Part shown: in pieces, positions 9,864-18,329 of the stretch
Layout of the letters: each line of letters starts with the position of its first letter
How positions within the stretch are numbered: the first letter of the stretch is position 1
Assembly (NCBI GenBank): GCA_023150375.1
Contig: JAKLLA010000012.1
Coordinates: 87,708 to 151,707, forward strand
Direction of reading: 5' to 3'
Origin: Burkholderiaceae bacterium
GTDB taxonomy: Bacteria > Pseudomonadota > Gammaproteobacteria > Burkholderiales > Burkholderiaceae_C
DNA length: 64,000 bases
Notes under the pieces: model-generated
The model's database searches: none
Seen by the model: only the letters and a program-made list of their open reading frames with translations
Told to the model about the DNA's origin: nothing
Translations under genes and position numbers: made by a program

Positions 9864-11426
9864 TCAGCGCGGCGTGGCGCCGGCCGGCACGAGGATGCGC
9901 ACCGAGCGGGGGGGCAGTTCGGTCTTCAGCCGGCCCTCCGCCGCCTCGGCCGAGCCGCCCCCGAGGCGGTCGATCCAGGCGCCGGCGGGCCAGCCGGCGG
10001 GCAGGGTGACCTCGGCGGGAACGGCCTCGTCCTCGCGGTTGGCCAGCACGATCACCCGGTCGTCCCCGGCGGCGGTCTCGCGGCCGAAGGCCAGCGCGCG
10101 GTCGGCCGGCCGGGTCAGCATCTCGTAGCGGCCCGTGCTCAGCGCGGGATGCTGACGGCGGATCTCGATCAGGCGCTTGTAGTAAGCCCGCATGGCCTCG
10201 TCGCGCGCCACGCCCTGGCCGGGCAGGATCGTCCGATCGCCCCAGGGCATGTCGTTGCGGTTGAAGGGCCAGTCGTGTCCGCCGCGGGCGACTTCCTCGC
10301 CGTAGTAGATCACCGGCATACCCAGCGAGGTCATCTGCAGCGCCACGCACAACCGCATGCGGCTGCGGTTCCCTTGCAGGTTGCCCAGCATCATCGGCTC
10401 GTCGTGCGAGGACAGGTAGTGCGCCAGCAGGTAGCCCGGCCGCACCTTGTGGCGCCCGCGCAGGTAGGCGGCATAGGCGACGCTGCGGCCGCGGCCGGTG
10501 ACCCAGGACTCGCAGTTGCCCTTGAAGCTGAAATCGAAGCCTGCGTCCACCTCGTCGCGCTCGAAGAAGCCGTCCAGCGACTGGGCATCGCCGCCCCAGT
10601 GCTCGGCCAGCAGGAAGAAGTCCTGCCCCAGGGCCTCGCGGGTGCGGCGGCGGTGCTCGGCCCAGACGTCGCTGGACACATGCTTGTAGGTGTCGAGCCG
10701 GAAGCCGGCCACGCCGGCGCGCCGGGCCAGGGCGATGTTCGCGCCGATCAGGTGGTCGCGCACCTCGGGGATCTCGGTGCGGAAGTCGGGCAGGCCGCCG
10801 ACCGCGCAGCGGATCGGATCGACCTCGCACTGGCCTTCGCCGCGACGCAGCCAGGGCTCGCCGTCGGCCGTCTTGCGGTCGGTGTAGCGGCTGCTGTAGC
10901 CGGCGTGGTTGATCACCACGTCCAGCACCACCTTGATGCCGCGCTGGCGGGCCTCGTCGACCAGGCGCTTCAGGTCGGCCTCGTCGCCGAAGTGCGGATC
11001 CATCTTCTCGAAGTCCTGGATCCAGTAGCCGTGGAAGCCTTCGTGGGTGAACCACTCGGCCCCGGCGGCCTGCGCCGTCATGCCCTTGGCCTGCTGCAGC
11101 TGCACCGGGTTGATCCACAGCGCGGTGACGCCCAGGTCGCGCAACTCGTCGAGCTGCTGCGTCAGGCCTTTCAGGTCGCCGCCGTGCCAGCCGCCGGGGT
11201 TGCGCCGGTCCACGCCCTGGTTGTTGGTCGGGTCGCCGTCGGCAAAGCGGTCGATCAGCACGAAGTACATCACCTCGCGCGACCAGTCCGCTGCCGCGTG
11301 GGCCGGGGCCCACAGCGCCAGACAGCAGGCGGCCAGGAGGGCGCGCCAGAGACCGCCCCGCGCCCTGCGCGGTGCGGTGGTGGAGCAATCGGCGAGGTGG
11401 CGCAACGGCATCGGTTCAGGCGGCAT
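9864..11426 (-). CDS. Secreted GH13 alpha-amylase-family hydrolase
   Basis: 520 residues from ATG 11426; the start is uncertain, with a second ATG at 11411. A basic N-terminus and the hydrophobic stretch GLWRALLAACCLALWAPAHAA form a signal peptide. All four GH13 regions are visible: VVLDVVINHAG, GFRLDTYKHV (nucleophile Asp), FFLLAEHWGG (acid/base Glu) and SSHDEPMM. The mature protein starts DWSREVMYFVLIDRFADGDP, as in maltogenic and cyclodextrin-degrading amylases, followed by 'TNNQGVDRRNPGGWHGGDLKG'. It should cut starch-like glucans outside the cytoplasm, feeding the MalEFGK importer encoded directly downstream. It is the first gene of the leftward operon. Confidence 0.87.
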   Translation of the reverse strand: MPPEPMPLRHLADCSTTAPRRARGGLWRALLAACCLALWAPAHAAADWSREVMYFVLIDRFADGDPTNNQGVDRRNPGGWHGGDLKGLTQQLDELRDLGVTALWINPVQLQQAKGMTAQAAGAEWFTHEGFHGYWIQDFEKMDPHFGDEADLKRLVDEARQRGIKVVLDVVINHAGYSSRYTDRKTADGEPWLRRGEGQCEVDPIRCAVGGLPDFRTEIPEVRDHLIGANIALARRAGVAGFRLDTYKHVSSDVWAEHRRRTREALGQDFFLLAEHWGGDAQSLDGFFERDEVDAGFDFSFKGNCESWVTGRGRSVAYAAYLRGRHKVRPGYLLAHYLSSHDEPMMLGNLQGNRSRMRLCVALQMTSLGMPVIYYGEEVARGGHDWPFNRNDMPWGDRTILPGQGVARDEAMRAYYKRLIEIRRQHPALSTGRYEMLTRPADRALAFGRETAAGDDRVIVLANREDEAVPAEVTLPAGWPAGAWIDRLGGGSAEAAEGRLKTELPPRSVRILVPAGATPR

Positions 11427-11519
11427 GGGACAGCGGACGAGCGGCGGATGAGCAGCGGATGAGCGACTGACCGGCCGGTGTCGGCTCGGTTGGGCGTCGG
11501 TTGGACTTCGAAAGGATTC

Positions 11520-11536
11520 TTGTAGCTGAACTACGA
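11520..11536. promoter_or_regulatory. HexR/RpiR-like operator, site 1
   Basis: TTGTAGCTGAACTACGA is an imperfect palindrome matching the HexR-type consensus TTGTAGTTAAACTACAA at 14 of 17 positions (consensus from memory). It lies 94 bp upstream of the amylase start, within the 315-bp region between the amylase and glucokinase-regulator genes. The rest of that region has no convincing reading frame. It is less GC-rich than its surroundings and must hold both divergent promoters. The neighbouring fusion protein carries an RpiR domain, the family that binds such sites. Confidence 0.5.
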
Positions 11537-11661
11537 AATGACACCCGGTGGAAACCCGCATGCATCACAACTCAGGCGGAACCATAGTGATTTGACGTGC
11601 CACAATTTTTGTTCTCGGCCTCGGTTCCTGCCGAGATGGCTCTCCTTGTGAGGGAGCATGT

Positions 11662-11678
11662 TTGTTGTTTCACTACAT
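11662..11678. promoter_or_regulatory. HexR/RpiR-like operator, site 2
   Basis: TTGTTGTTTCACTACAT matches the same consensus at 13 of 17 positions, with the right half ACTACA intact. It lies 64 bp before the start of the glucokinase-regulator gene, a position suited to autoregulation. Confidence 0.42.
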
Positions 11679-11741
11679 CATTTCCGTGCCGGTGGCCGGA
11701 TTGGGTAGGCTGTACGGCTCTGAACGATCGATGGACGGGAC

Positions 11742-13667
11742 ATGACGACGGTGGATTTCGAATCGCCACGCCTGGTGGCGGACATCGACGGGGCGCGCGC
11801 GCGCTTCGCCCTCGAGATCCGGCGCGGCGTGCTGCGCCAGACGATGGTGCTGGCCTGCGCCGCCTATCCGGACTTCGTGTCGGCCGTGCGGGCCTACCTG
11901 GCGCGGGCGCAGCCGGCCCAGCCGGTGGTCCATGCCGCGGTGGCCATCGCCAATCCGGTCGTGGGCGACTGGGTGCAGATGACCAACCACGACTGGCAGT
12001 TCTCGATCGAGCAGGCACGCGACCAGCTGGGTCTGACCACGCTGGTGGTGGTGAACGATTTCACCGCCCTGGCCTCGGCCATTCCGAAGCTGGGGCGCGA
12101 ACAGCTGCGCCAGGTCGGCGGCGGCCTGGTGCGCGAGAACAGCGTGCTGGCCGTGCTGGGCGCCGGCACCGGGCTGGGCGTCTCGGGACTGGTGCCGGGG
12201 GAGCAGGCCTGGACGTCGCTGGGCTCCGAAGGCGGGCACTGCGCCTTCGCCCCCTGCGACGCGCGGGAGGATCGCATCCTGGCCCATGTGCGGCGGCGCT
12301 TCGCGCATGTGTCCTTCGAGCGCCTGTTGTCGAGCAGCGGGCTGCCGCTGATCCACGAAGCGCTGGCGTGCGACGACCGGGACGGCAGCGCCGAGGCGAC
12401 CCCGACGCCCGATGCGGCGCAGATCCTGAGCCGGGCGCTGGAGGACGGCGATGCCCATTGCCTGGAGGTGCTCGACGCCTTCTGCTGCATGCTCGGCACC
12501 GTGGCCGCCAACCTGGCGGTGACGCTCGGGGCCTTCGGCGGCGTCTACATCGGCGGCGAGATCGTGCAGCGCCTGGGCGAGCGCTTCGACCGCTCGGGCT
12601 TCCGGGCCCGCTTCGAGGCCAAGGGGCGCTTCCGGGCCTACGTGTCGGGCATCCCGACCTTCGTCATCACCGACGAGGATGCGGCGCTGCGCGGTGCGGC
12701 CGAGATTCTCGACACGCAGCTGCGCCGGGTGGGGCCGGGGTCGAGCCTGCTGGACCGCATCCGGCGCGCCCGCGACGCGCTGACCAAGGCCGAGCGGCGC
12801 GTGGCCGACCGCGTGCTGGAGATGCCGCGCCAGGTGCTCAACGAACCGATCGCCGAGATCGCCCGCCTGGCCGATGTGAGCCAGCCCACCGTGATCCGCT
12901 TCTGCCGCTCGCTGGGCTGCGAGGGCCTGTCGGACTTCAAGCTGCGGCTGGCCTCGGGCCTGGCCGGATCGGTGGCGGTGACGCACAGCCAGGTGCGTGA
13001 CGACGACTCGATGCTGGAGCTGGGCACCAAGGTGCTGGACAACACCTCCACCGCGATCCGCCAGGTGCGTGAGAGCCTGGGCGAGGAGGCGCTGGAGCAG
13101 GCGCTGGAGGGACTGCTGAGGGCCTCGCGGGTCGAGTTCTTCGCGCTCAGCCACTACGGCATGGTGGCGCAGGACGCGCACATCAAGTTCCTGCGCCTGG
13201 GCGTGCCCAGCGGCGTGCACACCGACGCCGGGCTGCTGCGTCCGGCCGCCGCAGTGCTGCGGCGCGGCGACGCCGCGGTGTTCATCAGCGCGAGCGGCTC
13301 GGCGACCGATCTGCTCGAGGCCGCGGAACAGGCCCGTGCGCAGGGCGCGGTGGTCATCGCGATCACCGGCAGCCACACGCCGCTGGCGCGGCGGGCCGAC
13401 CTGACGCTGGTGGTCGACCACGCGGAGGACCAGGACACGCCGCTGGTGATGATCAGCCGCATCCTCTATCTGCTGGTGATCGACGTCCTGGCGCTGGGCA
13501 TGGCGCTGCGCCGGGGCCTGCACGGTCCGCTGGCACAGGCCGCCGCGACCCGCTCGGCCGGGCTGCCGTCCCCGCCCGTCGACGCCACCGAGGCCCCCGC
13601 CGGCGAGGCTGCAGGGCCGGACAGTGCCGGCGTGGCCCTGGCGCACTGGAGCCTGCACGGCCGCTGA
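11742..13667 (+). CDS. glk: Bifunctional glucokinase / RpiR-family transcriptional regulator
   Basis: 641 residues joining two complete proteins. Residues about 1-335 are a glucokinase: LVADIDGARARFAL (phosphate loop), AIANPVVGDWVQMTNHDWQFS, VVNDFTALASAIP, LGAGTGLGVSGLV and SLGSEGGHCAFAP. From about 345 comes an RpiR/HexR regulator: the helix-turn-helix IAEIARLADVSQPTVIRFCRSLGCEGLSDFK and a SIS sugar-phosphate domain (AALRRGDAAVFISASGSATDLLEAAEQA, ITGSHTPLARRADLTLVV). A tail of about 50 Ala/Pro-rich residues follows. Such fusions are known in Burkholderiales. It would phosphorylate glucose released from maltodextrins and regulate sugar genes in response to a sugar phosphate, probably including the divergent maltodextrin operon. 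Confidence 0.92.
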   Translation: MTTVDFESPRLVADIDGARARFALEIRRGVLRQTMVLACAAYPDFVSAVRAYLARAQPAQPVVHAAVAIANPVVGDWVQMTNHDWQFSIEQARDQLGLTTLVVVNDFTALASAIPKLGREQLRQVGGGLVRENSVLAVLGAGTGLGVSGLVPGEQAWTSLGSEGGHCAFAPCDAREDRILAHVRRRFAHVSFERLLSSSGLPLIHEALACDDRDGSAEATPTPDAAQILSRALEDGDAHCLEVLDAFCCMLGTVAANLAVTLGAFGGVYIGGEIVQRLGERFDRSGFRARFEAKGRFRAYVSGIPTFVITDEDAALRGAAEILDTQLRRVGPGSSLLDRIRRARDALTKAERRVADRVLEMPRQVLNEPIAEIARLADVSQPTVIRFCRSLGCEGLSDFKLRLASGLAGSVAVTHSQVRDDDSMLELGTKVLDNTSTAIRQVRESLGEEALEQALEGLLRASRVEFFALSHYGMVAQDAHIKFLRLGVPSGVHTDAGLLRPAAAVLRRGDAAVFISASGSATDLLEAAEQARAQGAVVIAITGSHTPLARRADLTLVVDHAEDQDTPLVMISRILYLLVIDVLALGMALRRGLHGPLAQAAATRSAGLPSPPVDATEAPAGEAAGPDSAGVALAHWSLHGR

Positions 13668-13674
13668 ACGCCGG

Positions 13675-13693
13675 GCCACGGCGCGGCCGTGGC
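13675..13693 (+). terminator. Hairpin after the glucokinase-regulator gene
   Basis: GCCACGGC GCG GCCGTGGC forms a perfect 8-bp stem with a 3-nt loop starting 8 nt after the stop codon. No T-run follows, so it may be a weak or factor-assisted terminator. Confidence 0.4.
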
Positions 13694-13796
13694 GCTGTCG
13701 CCGGGCTGCCGCACCGTTGCCACAGGGCCGTCGAAGCCGCCGGCGCGCACAATCGACGCCTTCGCCGCCTGTGGCGGTCGACCTGGGTGAGGCGTG

Positions 13797-15431
13797 ATGC
13801 AGACCTTTTCCTATCGGGGCGGCTATGCCAGCCGTCGAGTGCCGGTGTTCGGCCGCAACCTGGTGGCCACCTCCCACCCGCTGGCCGCGCAGGCCGGGTT
13901 GCAGATGCTGCGCCAGGGCGGCAGCGCGGTGGACGCCGCGGTGGCCGCCGCGGCGGTGATGACGGTGGTGGAGCCCTGCAGCAACGGGCTGGGCTCGGAC
14001 GCCTTCGCGATCGTCTGGGACGGCGCGCAGCTGCAGGGGCTGAACGCCTCCGGCCGGGCACCGCAGGCCTGGACGCCGGCCTACTTTGCCGCGCGCAGCG
14101 GCGAAGGCGCGCAGCAGCCGCCCGCGCGCGGCTGGGACAGCGTGACCGTGCCGGGCGCCGTCTCCGCCTGGGTGGCGCTGTGGGAGCGCCACGGCCGGTT
14201 GCCCTTCGAGGATCTGATGGCGCCCGCGGCCGAGGTGGCCGAGCGCGGTTACGCCGTGCCGGTGGTGGTGCAGCACAAATGGGCCGCCGCTGCCGCCCAG
14301 CCGGCGCTGACTTCGCAGCCCGGCTTTGCCGAGGCCTTCCTGCCGCGCGGCCGGGCGCCCGAGGTGGGCGAGCGCTTCTGTCTGCCCGGCGCGGCCCGCG
14401 CCCTGCGCGCCATCGGTGCCAGCCGCGGCGAGGCCTTTTACCGCGGCGAGATCGCGCAGGCGCTGGTGCGGGCCGCACAGGCCGGCGGCGCTGCGCTGGG
14501 CCTGGAGGACCTGGCGGCGCACCGGGTCGACTGGGTGGCGCCCATCGGCCTGGACCTGCTGGGCCACCGGGTGCACGAGCTGCCCCCCAATGGACAGGGC
14601 ATCGCCGCGCTGATCGCGCTGGGCCTGCTGCGCGAGTCCGGCCGGCTCGACGAACTGCACGGCCTGGACCCGGACGGCGCGAGCGCCCAGCACCTGCAGA
14701 TCGAGGCGATGAAGCTGGCCTTCGCCGACCTCTATGCCCACGTCGCCGACCCTGCGGCGATGCGCGTGGGCGTGGCGGACCTGCTGGATGCGGGCTACCT
14801 GCGCGAGCGTGCCCGGCTCATCCGGCCGGACCGGGCCGGCGACTTCGGCCCCGGCTGGGTCGGCCGCGGCGGCACGATCTACCTGTGCACCGCCGACGAG
14901 CGCGGGCAGATGGTCAGCTTCATCCAGAGCAACTACATGGGTTTCGGCTCGGGTGTGGTGCTGCCCGAGTGGGGCCTGAGCCTGCAGAACCGCGGCCATG
15001 GCTTCAGCCTGGACCTGGCCAGCCCGAACGTGGTCGCGCCGGGCAAGCGGCCCTTTCACACCATCATCCCGGCCTTCCTGACCCGTGACGGCCAGGCGCA
15101 GATGGCCTTCGGCGTGATGGGCGCGCACATGCAGCCGCAGGGTCACCTGCAGACGCTGCTGCGCATGCTGGTGCACGGCCAGGACCCGCAGACCGCCTGC
15201 GACGCGCCGCGCTGGCGCTGCAACCCCGACGGCTCGCTCGACCTGGAAACGAACTGGCCTGCGGCGACGGTCCAGGCCCTGCAGCGCCTGGGCCACCGTT
15301 TCGGTGCGGTCGGCGATCCCTCGCAGGATTTCGGGGCCGGCCAGTTCATCTGGCGCCTGGGTGCGCCGGACCAGTCGGGCTATGTCGCCGCCAGCGACCC
15401 CCGCCGCGACGGTCTGGTGGCCGCCTGGTGA
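13797..15431 (+). CDS. Gamma-glutamyltransferase-family Ntn hydrolase
   Basis: 544 residues. The N-terminus SHPLAAQAGLQMLRQGGSAVDAAVAAAAVMTVVEPCSNGLGSD is the GGT-family opening. The self-cleavage and catalytic threonine is Thr360 in GRGGTIYLCTADERG, with the glycine-rich FGSGVVLP downstream. ATG 13797 is preferred over the GTG one codon earlier. There is no signal peptide, unlike the E. coli enzyme, so it probably acts in the cytoplasm. Substrates in this branch (glutathione, gamma-glutamyl amides or cephalosporin-like amides) cannot be told from sequence. The gene appears to stand alone, 129 bp after the glucokinase-regulator gene. Confidence 0.85.
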   Translation: MQTFSYRGGYASRRVPVFGRNLVATSHPLAAQAGLQMLRQGGSAVDAAVAAAAVMTVVEPCSNGLGSDAFAIVWDGAQLQGLNASGRAPQAWTPAYFAARSGEGAQQPPARGWDSVTVPGAVSAWVALWERHGRLPFEDLMAPAAEVAERGYAVPVVVQHKWAAAAAQPALTSQPGFAEAFLPRGRAPEVGERFCLPGAARALRAIGASRGEAFYRGEIAQALVRAAQAGGAALGLEDLAAHRVDWVAPIGLDLLGHRVHELPPNGQGIAALIALGLLRESGRLDELHGLDPDGASAQHLQIEAMKLAFADLYAHVADPAAMRVGVADLLDAGYLRERARLIRPDRAGDFGPGWVGRGGTIYLCTADERGQMVSFIQSNYMGFGSGVVLPEWGLSLQNRGHGFSLDLASPNVVAPGKRPFHTIIPAFLTRDGQAQMAFGVMGAHMQPQGHLQTLLRMLVHGQDPQTACDAPRWRCNPDGSLDLETNWPAATVQALQRLGHRFGAVGDPSQDFGAGQFIWRLGAPDQSGYVAASDPRRDGLVAAW

Positions 15432-15574
15432 GGGCGCGAGGCGCGCGGATCGCTGCCGAGATCCGGCGTCGCAAAAAAAGTTTCGCTCCCGTCGTCAACG
15501 CCGTGCCAGGTTGGCCCGTTGTGGTGCACGAGTGGATCGCACTCAGTGTTCGAACGACAAACGGAGTTTTTTAC

Positions 15575-15766
15575 ATGACCAAGATCCTGGCCGCCCTGAT
15601 CGCCTCCCTGTTCGCCGCCGGCGCCTTCGCCGCCGATGCCAAGCCGGCCGAAGCCGCTTCGGCGCCCGCCAAGGTGGAAAAGAAGGCCGAGAAGAAGGCT
15701 GAGAAGAAGGCCGAGAAGAAGGCCGAGAAGGCTGCCCCGGCTGCCGCCCCGGCCGCCTCGAAGTGA
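15575..15766 (+). CDS. Small exported Lys/Glu/Ala-repeat protein
   Basis: 63 residues. ATG 15575 has GGAG 10 nt upstream and gives a clean signal peptide (MTKILAALIASLFAAGAFAA). The mature part is ADAKPAEAASAPAKVEKK, then a run of AEKK units (four to five copies), ending APAAAPAASK. Short periplasmic proteins with KAEKK repeats are common in Burkholderiales; none has a function I can name. The repeat is strongly charged and helical. The gene has its own upstream region of about 140 bp and a strong terminator behind it, so it looks like an independently expressed, possibly abundant, single-gene unit. Confidence 0.65.
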   Translation: MTKILAALIASLFAAGAFAADAKPAEAASAPAKVEKKAEKKAEKKAEKKAEKAAPAAAPAASK

Positions 15767-15818
15767 TGTGACGCGGCCCGGCGCTGCGGCGCCGGGTTCG
15801 CCGACATCCTTGCCATGC

Positions 15819-15842
15819 AAAGGGCCCCTCGCGGGGCCCTTT
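15819..15842 (+). terminator. Strong intrinsic terminator
   Basis: AAAGGGCCCC TCGC GGGGCCCTTT is a 10-bp perfect stem with a 4-nt loop, followed by GTCTTTCTGT. It ends the small repeat-protein gene. The A/T-flanked stem may also work leftward for the TRAP permease gene that converges on it. Confidence 0.8.
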
Positions 15843-15885
15843 GTCTTTCTGTCCAGCGCGTCGGCCCCCCTGGGGGGGCCTGCGT

Positions 15886-17592
15886 TCACTTGAACAGGCT
15901 GGCCGGGTCGCTTTCCGAGGCCGCGCCGCTGGCCGCACCGGCCGGCGGGCTGCCGTACAGGTCGCCGGCGCCGCCGCCGCCCTGCTCGGCCGGGATCTCG
16001 ATCTGCACGCCCTCGAGGCTCTGTTCCTTCTTGTCCAGGCCGCCCGAGACCAGGTTCGGGAAGGCGATCACCAGGCAGACCATGAGGATCTGGATCACCA
16101 CGAAGGGCACGGCACCCCAGTAGATCTGTCCGGTCGTGACCTTGGGGATCAGCTTCTGCGTCAGGCGGTCCTTGTAGTCCTGGTTCGGCGCGACGCTGCG
16201 CAGGTAGAACAGCGCGAAGCCGAAGGGCGGGTGCATGAACGAGGTCTGCATGTTGATCGCCAGCAGCACGCCGAACCAGACCAGGTCGATGCCCAGCTTC
16301 TCGGCCACCGGTGCGAGCAGCGGCACGACGATGAAGCTCAGCTCGAAGAAGTCCAGGAAGAAGGCCAGCACGAAGATCAGGATGTTCACCACGATCAGGA
16401 AGCCGAGCTGACCGCCGGGCAGGCTGGTGAGCAGGTGCTCCACCCACTTCGGGCCGTCGACGCCCTGGAAGGTCAGGCTGAACACCGTCGAGCCGATCAG
16501 GATGAACACGACGAAGCAGGACAGCTTCATCGTCGAGTCCATCGCCTGGCGTATCAGCTTCATGCTCAGGCGGCGCCGGCTGACGGCCATCACCAGCGCG
16601 CCGACCGCACCCATCGCGCCGCCTTCGGTGGGCGTGGCGATGCCCAGGAAGATCGTGCCCAGCACCAGGAAGATCAGCGCCAGCGGCGGGATGAGCACGA
16701 AGGTGACCCGCTCGGCCATCTTCGACAGCAGCTTCAGGCCGGTCAGCTTGTTCGTCACGGCCAGCACGAAGGCCACGCCGATGCCCACGCACATCGACAG
16801 CACGATGGTCTCGTCGGTGGCCGTGCCTTCGGGGCGGGTCTGCGCGAAGGCCACTGCGCAGCCCACCGACAGCAGGGTCAGGAAGCCCAGCGAGGGCAGG
16901 CCGGCGCTGCCGTCGTCCTCGCGGATCGTGCGCGCCTCGGCCGGCAGGGCGGGTGCCCAGGTGGGCCGGAACATCGTCACCAGGAAGACGTAGCCCACGT
17001 ACAGGCCGGTCAGGACGAAGCCGGGCAGGAAGGCCCCCTTGTACAGGTCGCCGACGCTGCGGCCGAGCTGGTCGGCCATGATGATCAGCACCAGCGAGGG
17101 CGGGATGATCTGCGCCAGCGTGCCCGAGGCGGCGATCACGCCGGTGGCCACGCGCCGGTCGTAGCCGTAGCGCAGCATGATCGGCAGCGAGATCAGGCCC
17201 ATCGAGATCACCGACGCTGCCACCACGCCCGTGGTCGCCGCGAGCATGGCGCCCACGAAGATCACCGCATAGGCCAGGCCGCCGCGGATCGGGCCGAACA
17301 GCTGGCCGATGGTGTCCAGCAGGTCTTCGGCCATGCCGGAGCGCTCCAGGATCAGCCCCATGAAGGTGAAGAACGGAATCGCCAGCAGCGTGTCGTTCTG
17401 CATGATGCCGATCATGCGCAGCGGCAGAGCCTGCAGCAGCGACTCCGGCAGCAGCCCCAGCTCGATGCCGATGAAGCCGAAGAACAGACCACAGGCGCCC
17501 AGCGAGAACGCCACCGAGAAGCCCATCAGCAGGAAGCAGATCAGCCCCAGGAACATGATCGGGGCCATGTTGGCGGAGAGGAACTCGATCAC
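15886..17592 (-). CDS. dctM: TRAP transporter large permease DctM
   Basis: 568 residues with about 13 hydrophobic segments. Typical DctM signatures are FLGLICFLLMGFSVAFSLG near the start, 'PFFTFMGLILERSGMAEDLL', 'GGLAYAVIFVGAMLAATTGVVAASVISMGLI' and 'GYDRRVATGVIAASGTLAQIIPPSLVLII'. Most DctM proteins are about 430 residues. The extra length here is a middle insertion (about 210-270) and a hydrophilic Gly/Ala/Ser tail, as in the larger TRAP-T subfamily. Its start overlaps the dctQ stop by 4 bp (ATGA). It is the ion-coupled transport subunit. The substrate, probably an organic acid, cannot be read from sequence, and no DctP receptor gene is adjacent. Confidence 0.9.
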   Translation of the reverse strand: MIEFLSANMAPIMFLGLICFLLMGFSVAFSLGACGLFFGFIGIELGLLPESLLQALPLRMIGIMQNDTLLAIPFFTFMGLILERSGMAEDLLDTIGQLFGPIRGGLAYAVIFVGAMLAATTGVVAASVISMGLISLPIMLRYGYDRRVATGVIAASGTLAQIIPPSLVLIIMADQLGRSVGDLYKGAFLPGFVLTGLYVGYVFLVTMFRPTWAPALPAEARTIREDDGSAGLPSLGFLTLLSVGCAVAFAQTRPEGTATDETIVLSMCVGIGVAFVLAVTNKLTGLKLLSKMAERVTFVLIPPLALIFLVLGTIFLGIATPTEGGAMGAVGALVMAVSRRRLSMKLIRQAMDSTMKLSCFVVFILIGSTVFSLTFQGVDGPKWVEHLLTSLPGGQLGFLIVVNILIFVLAFFLDFFELSFIVVPLLAPVAEKLGIDLVWFGVLLAINMQTSFMHPPFGFALFYLRSVAPNQDYKDRLTQKLIPKVTTGQIYWGAVPFVVIQILMVCLVIAFPNLVSGGLDKKEQSLEGVQIEIPAEQGGGGAGDLYGSPPAGAASGAASESDPASLFK

Positions 17593-18182
17593 TTGCGCTC
17601 TCCTTCGGCCTGGGCGCGGATCGCCTCGGCCAGTTCTTCCTCGGCGGTCTTGGTCGACAGCTTCTTCGCCGGATCGTCGGCCAGGCCCATCAGGAAGCCC
17701 AGGCGCTTGATGGTCTCCGACAGGCCCTGCAGGCCCAGCAGCGCGAAGCCCAGCGGCAGCAGCGCATACACCGGCCAGCGCACCAGGCCGCCGGCGTTGG
17801 AGGACATCTCACCGCTGGTGTAGGCGCGCAGCACCACCGGCAGCGACAGGTGCACCACGATCACCACCAGCGGCATCAGGAAGGCCAGCAGGCCGAAGAC
17901 CTCCACCTTCACCTGCGTGCGCCGCGAGAAGCGGCCCAGGATCACGTCGATCTTGACGTGCTCCTGGCGCAGCAGGGTGTAGCCGGCGGCCAGCAGGAAG
18001 ATGGCCGCGAAGAGGTACCACTGGATTTCGAGGTAGGCGTTCGAACTGGTGTTGAACAGCTTGCGCACCACGGCGTTGGCCGCGGAGATCAGCACGGCGG
18101 CCAGCACCAGCCAGGATGTCCAGCGGCCGACGCGCTCGGTGAGCGCGTCGATCCACCGCGACAGTTGCAGCAGGGCAGTCAA
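17589..18182 (-). CDS. dctQ: TRAP transporter small permease DctQ
   Basis: 197 residues with four membrane segments (about 20-38, 52-72, 95-117, 138-158). Characteristic features are 'WTSWLVLAAVLISAANAVVRKLF', 'NAYLEIQWYLFAAIFLLAAGYTLLRQEHVKIDVI' and a final 'LLPLGFALLGLQGLSETIK'. The segment W-Y-L-F-A...H-V-K-I-D is diagnostic of the DctQ family. It is translationally coupled to dctM. It lies downstream of a Cache-type two-component system on the same strand, which probably controls it. Confidence 0.9.
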   Translation of the reverse strand: MTALLQLSRWIDALTERVGRWTSWLVLAAVLISAANAVVRKLFNTSSNAYLEIQWYLFAAIFLLAAGYTLLRQEHVKIDVILGRFSRRTQVKVEVFGLLAFLMPLVVIVVHLSLPVVLRAYTSGEMSSNAGGLVRWPVYALLPLGFALLGLQGLSETIKRLGFLMGLADDPAKKLSTKTAEEELAEAIRAQAEGERK

Positions 18183-18280
18183 GGGTCGGCTCCGGTTGTT
18201 CGGAAGGAAGAGGGTGGGCAGGCTGCAGCGGCACTGCCCACGACGCGGGAAGCGCCAGCATGCCTGACGAAGTTCACATC

Positions 18281-18314
18281 ACACCCGAAATTCCCGTCCG
18301 GGCCCATCGGGTGT
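18281..18314 (-). terminator. Hairpin between response-regulator and dctQ genes
   Basis: ACACCCGA / TCGGGTGT forms an 8-bp perfect stem with an 18-nt GC-rich loop, 16 nt past the response-regulator stop codon. Leftward it is not followed by a T-run. It may reduce read-through into dctQM or serve as a processing site. Confidence 0.38.
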
Positions 18315-18329
18315 TTCGTCTACGCGGCA

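Noticed and set aside
11673..15296. 1207-codon open frame on the - strand across the glucokinase-regulator and GGT genes
   Set aside because: It spans two well-supported genes and an intergenic hairpin, and its product lacks any recognisable domain.
15680..15732. Direct repeats of about 12 bp as a possible CRISPR or VNTR
   Set aside because: They are in-frame codons for AEKK units of a small protein, without spacers. No CRISPR array or cas gene was seen anywhere in the window.
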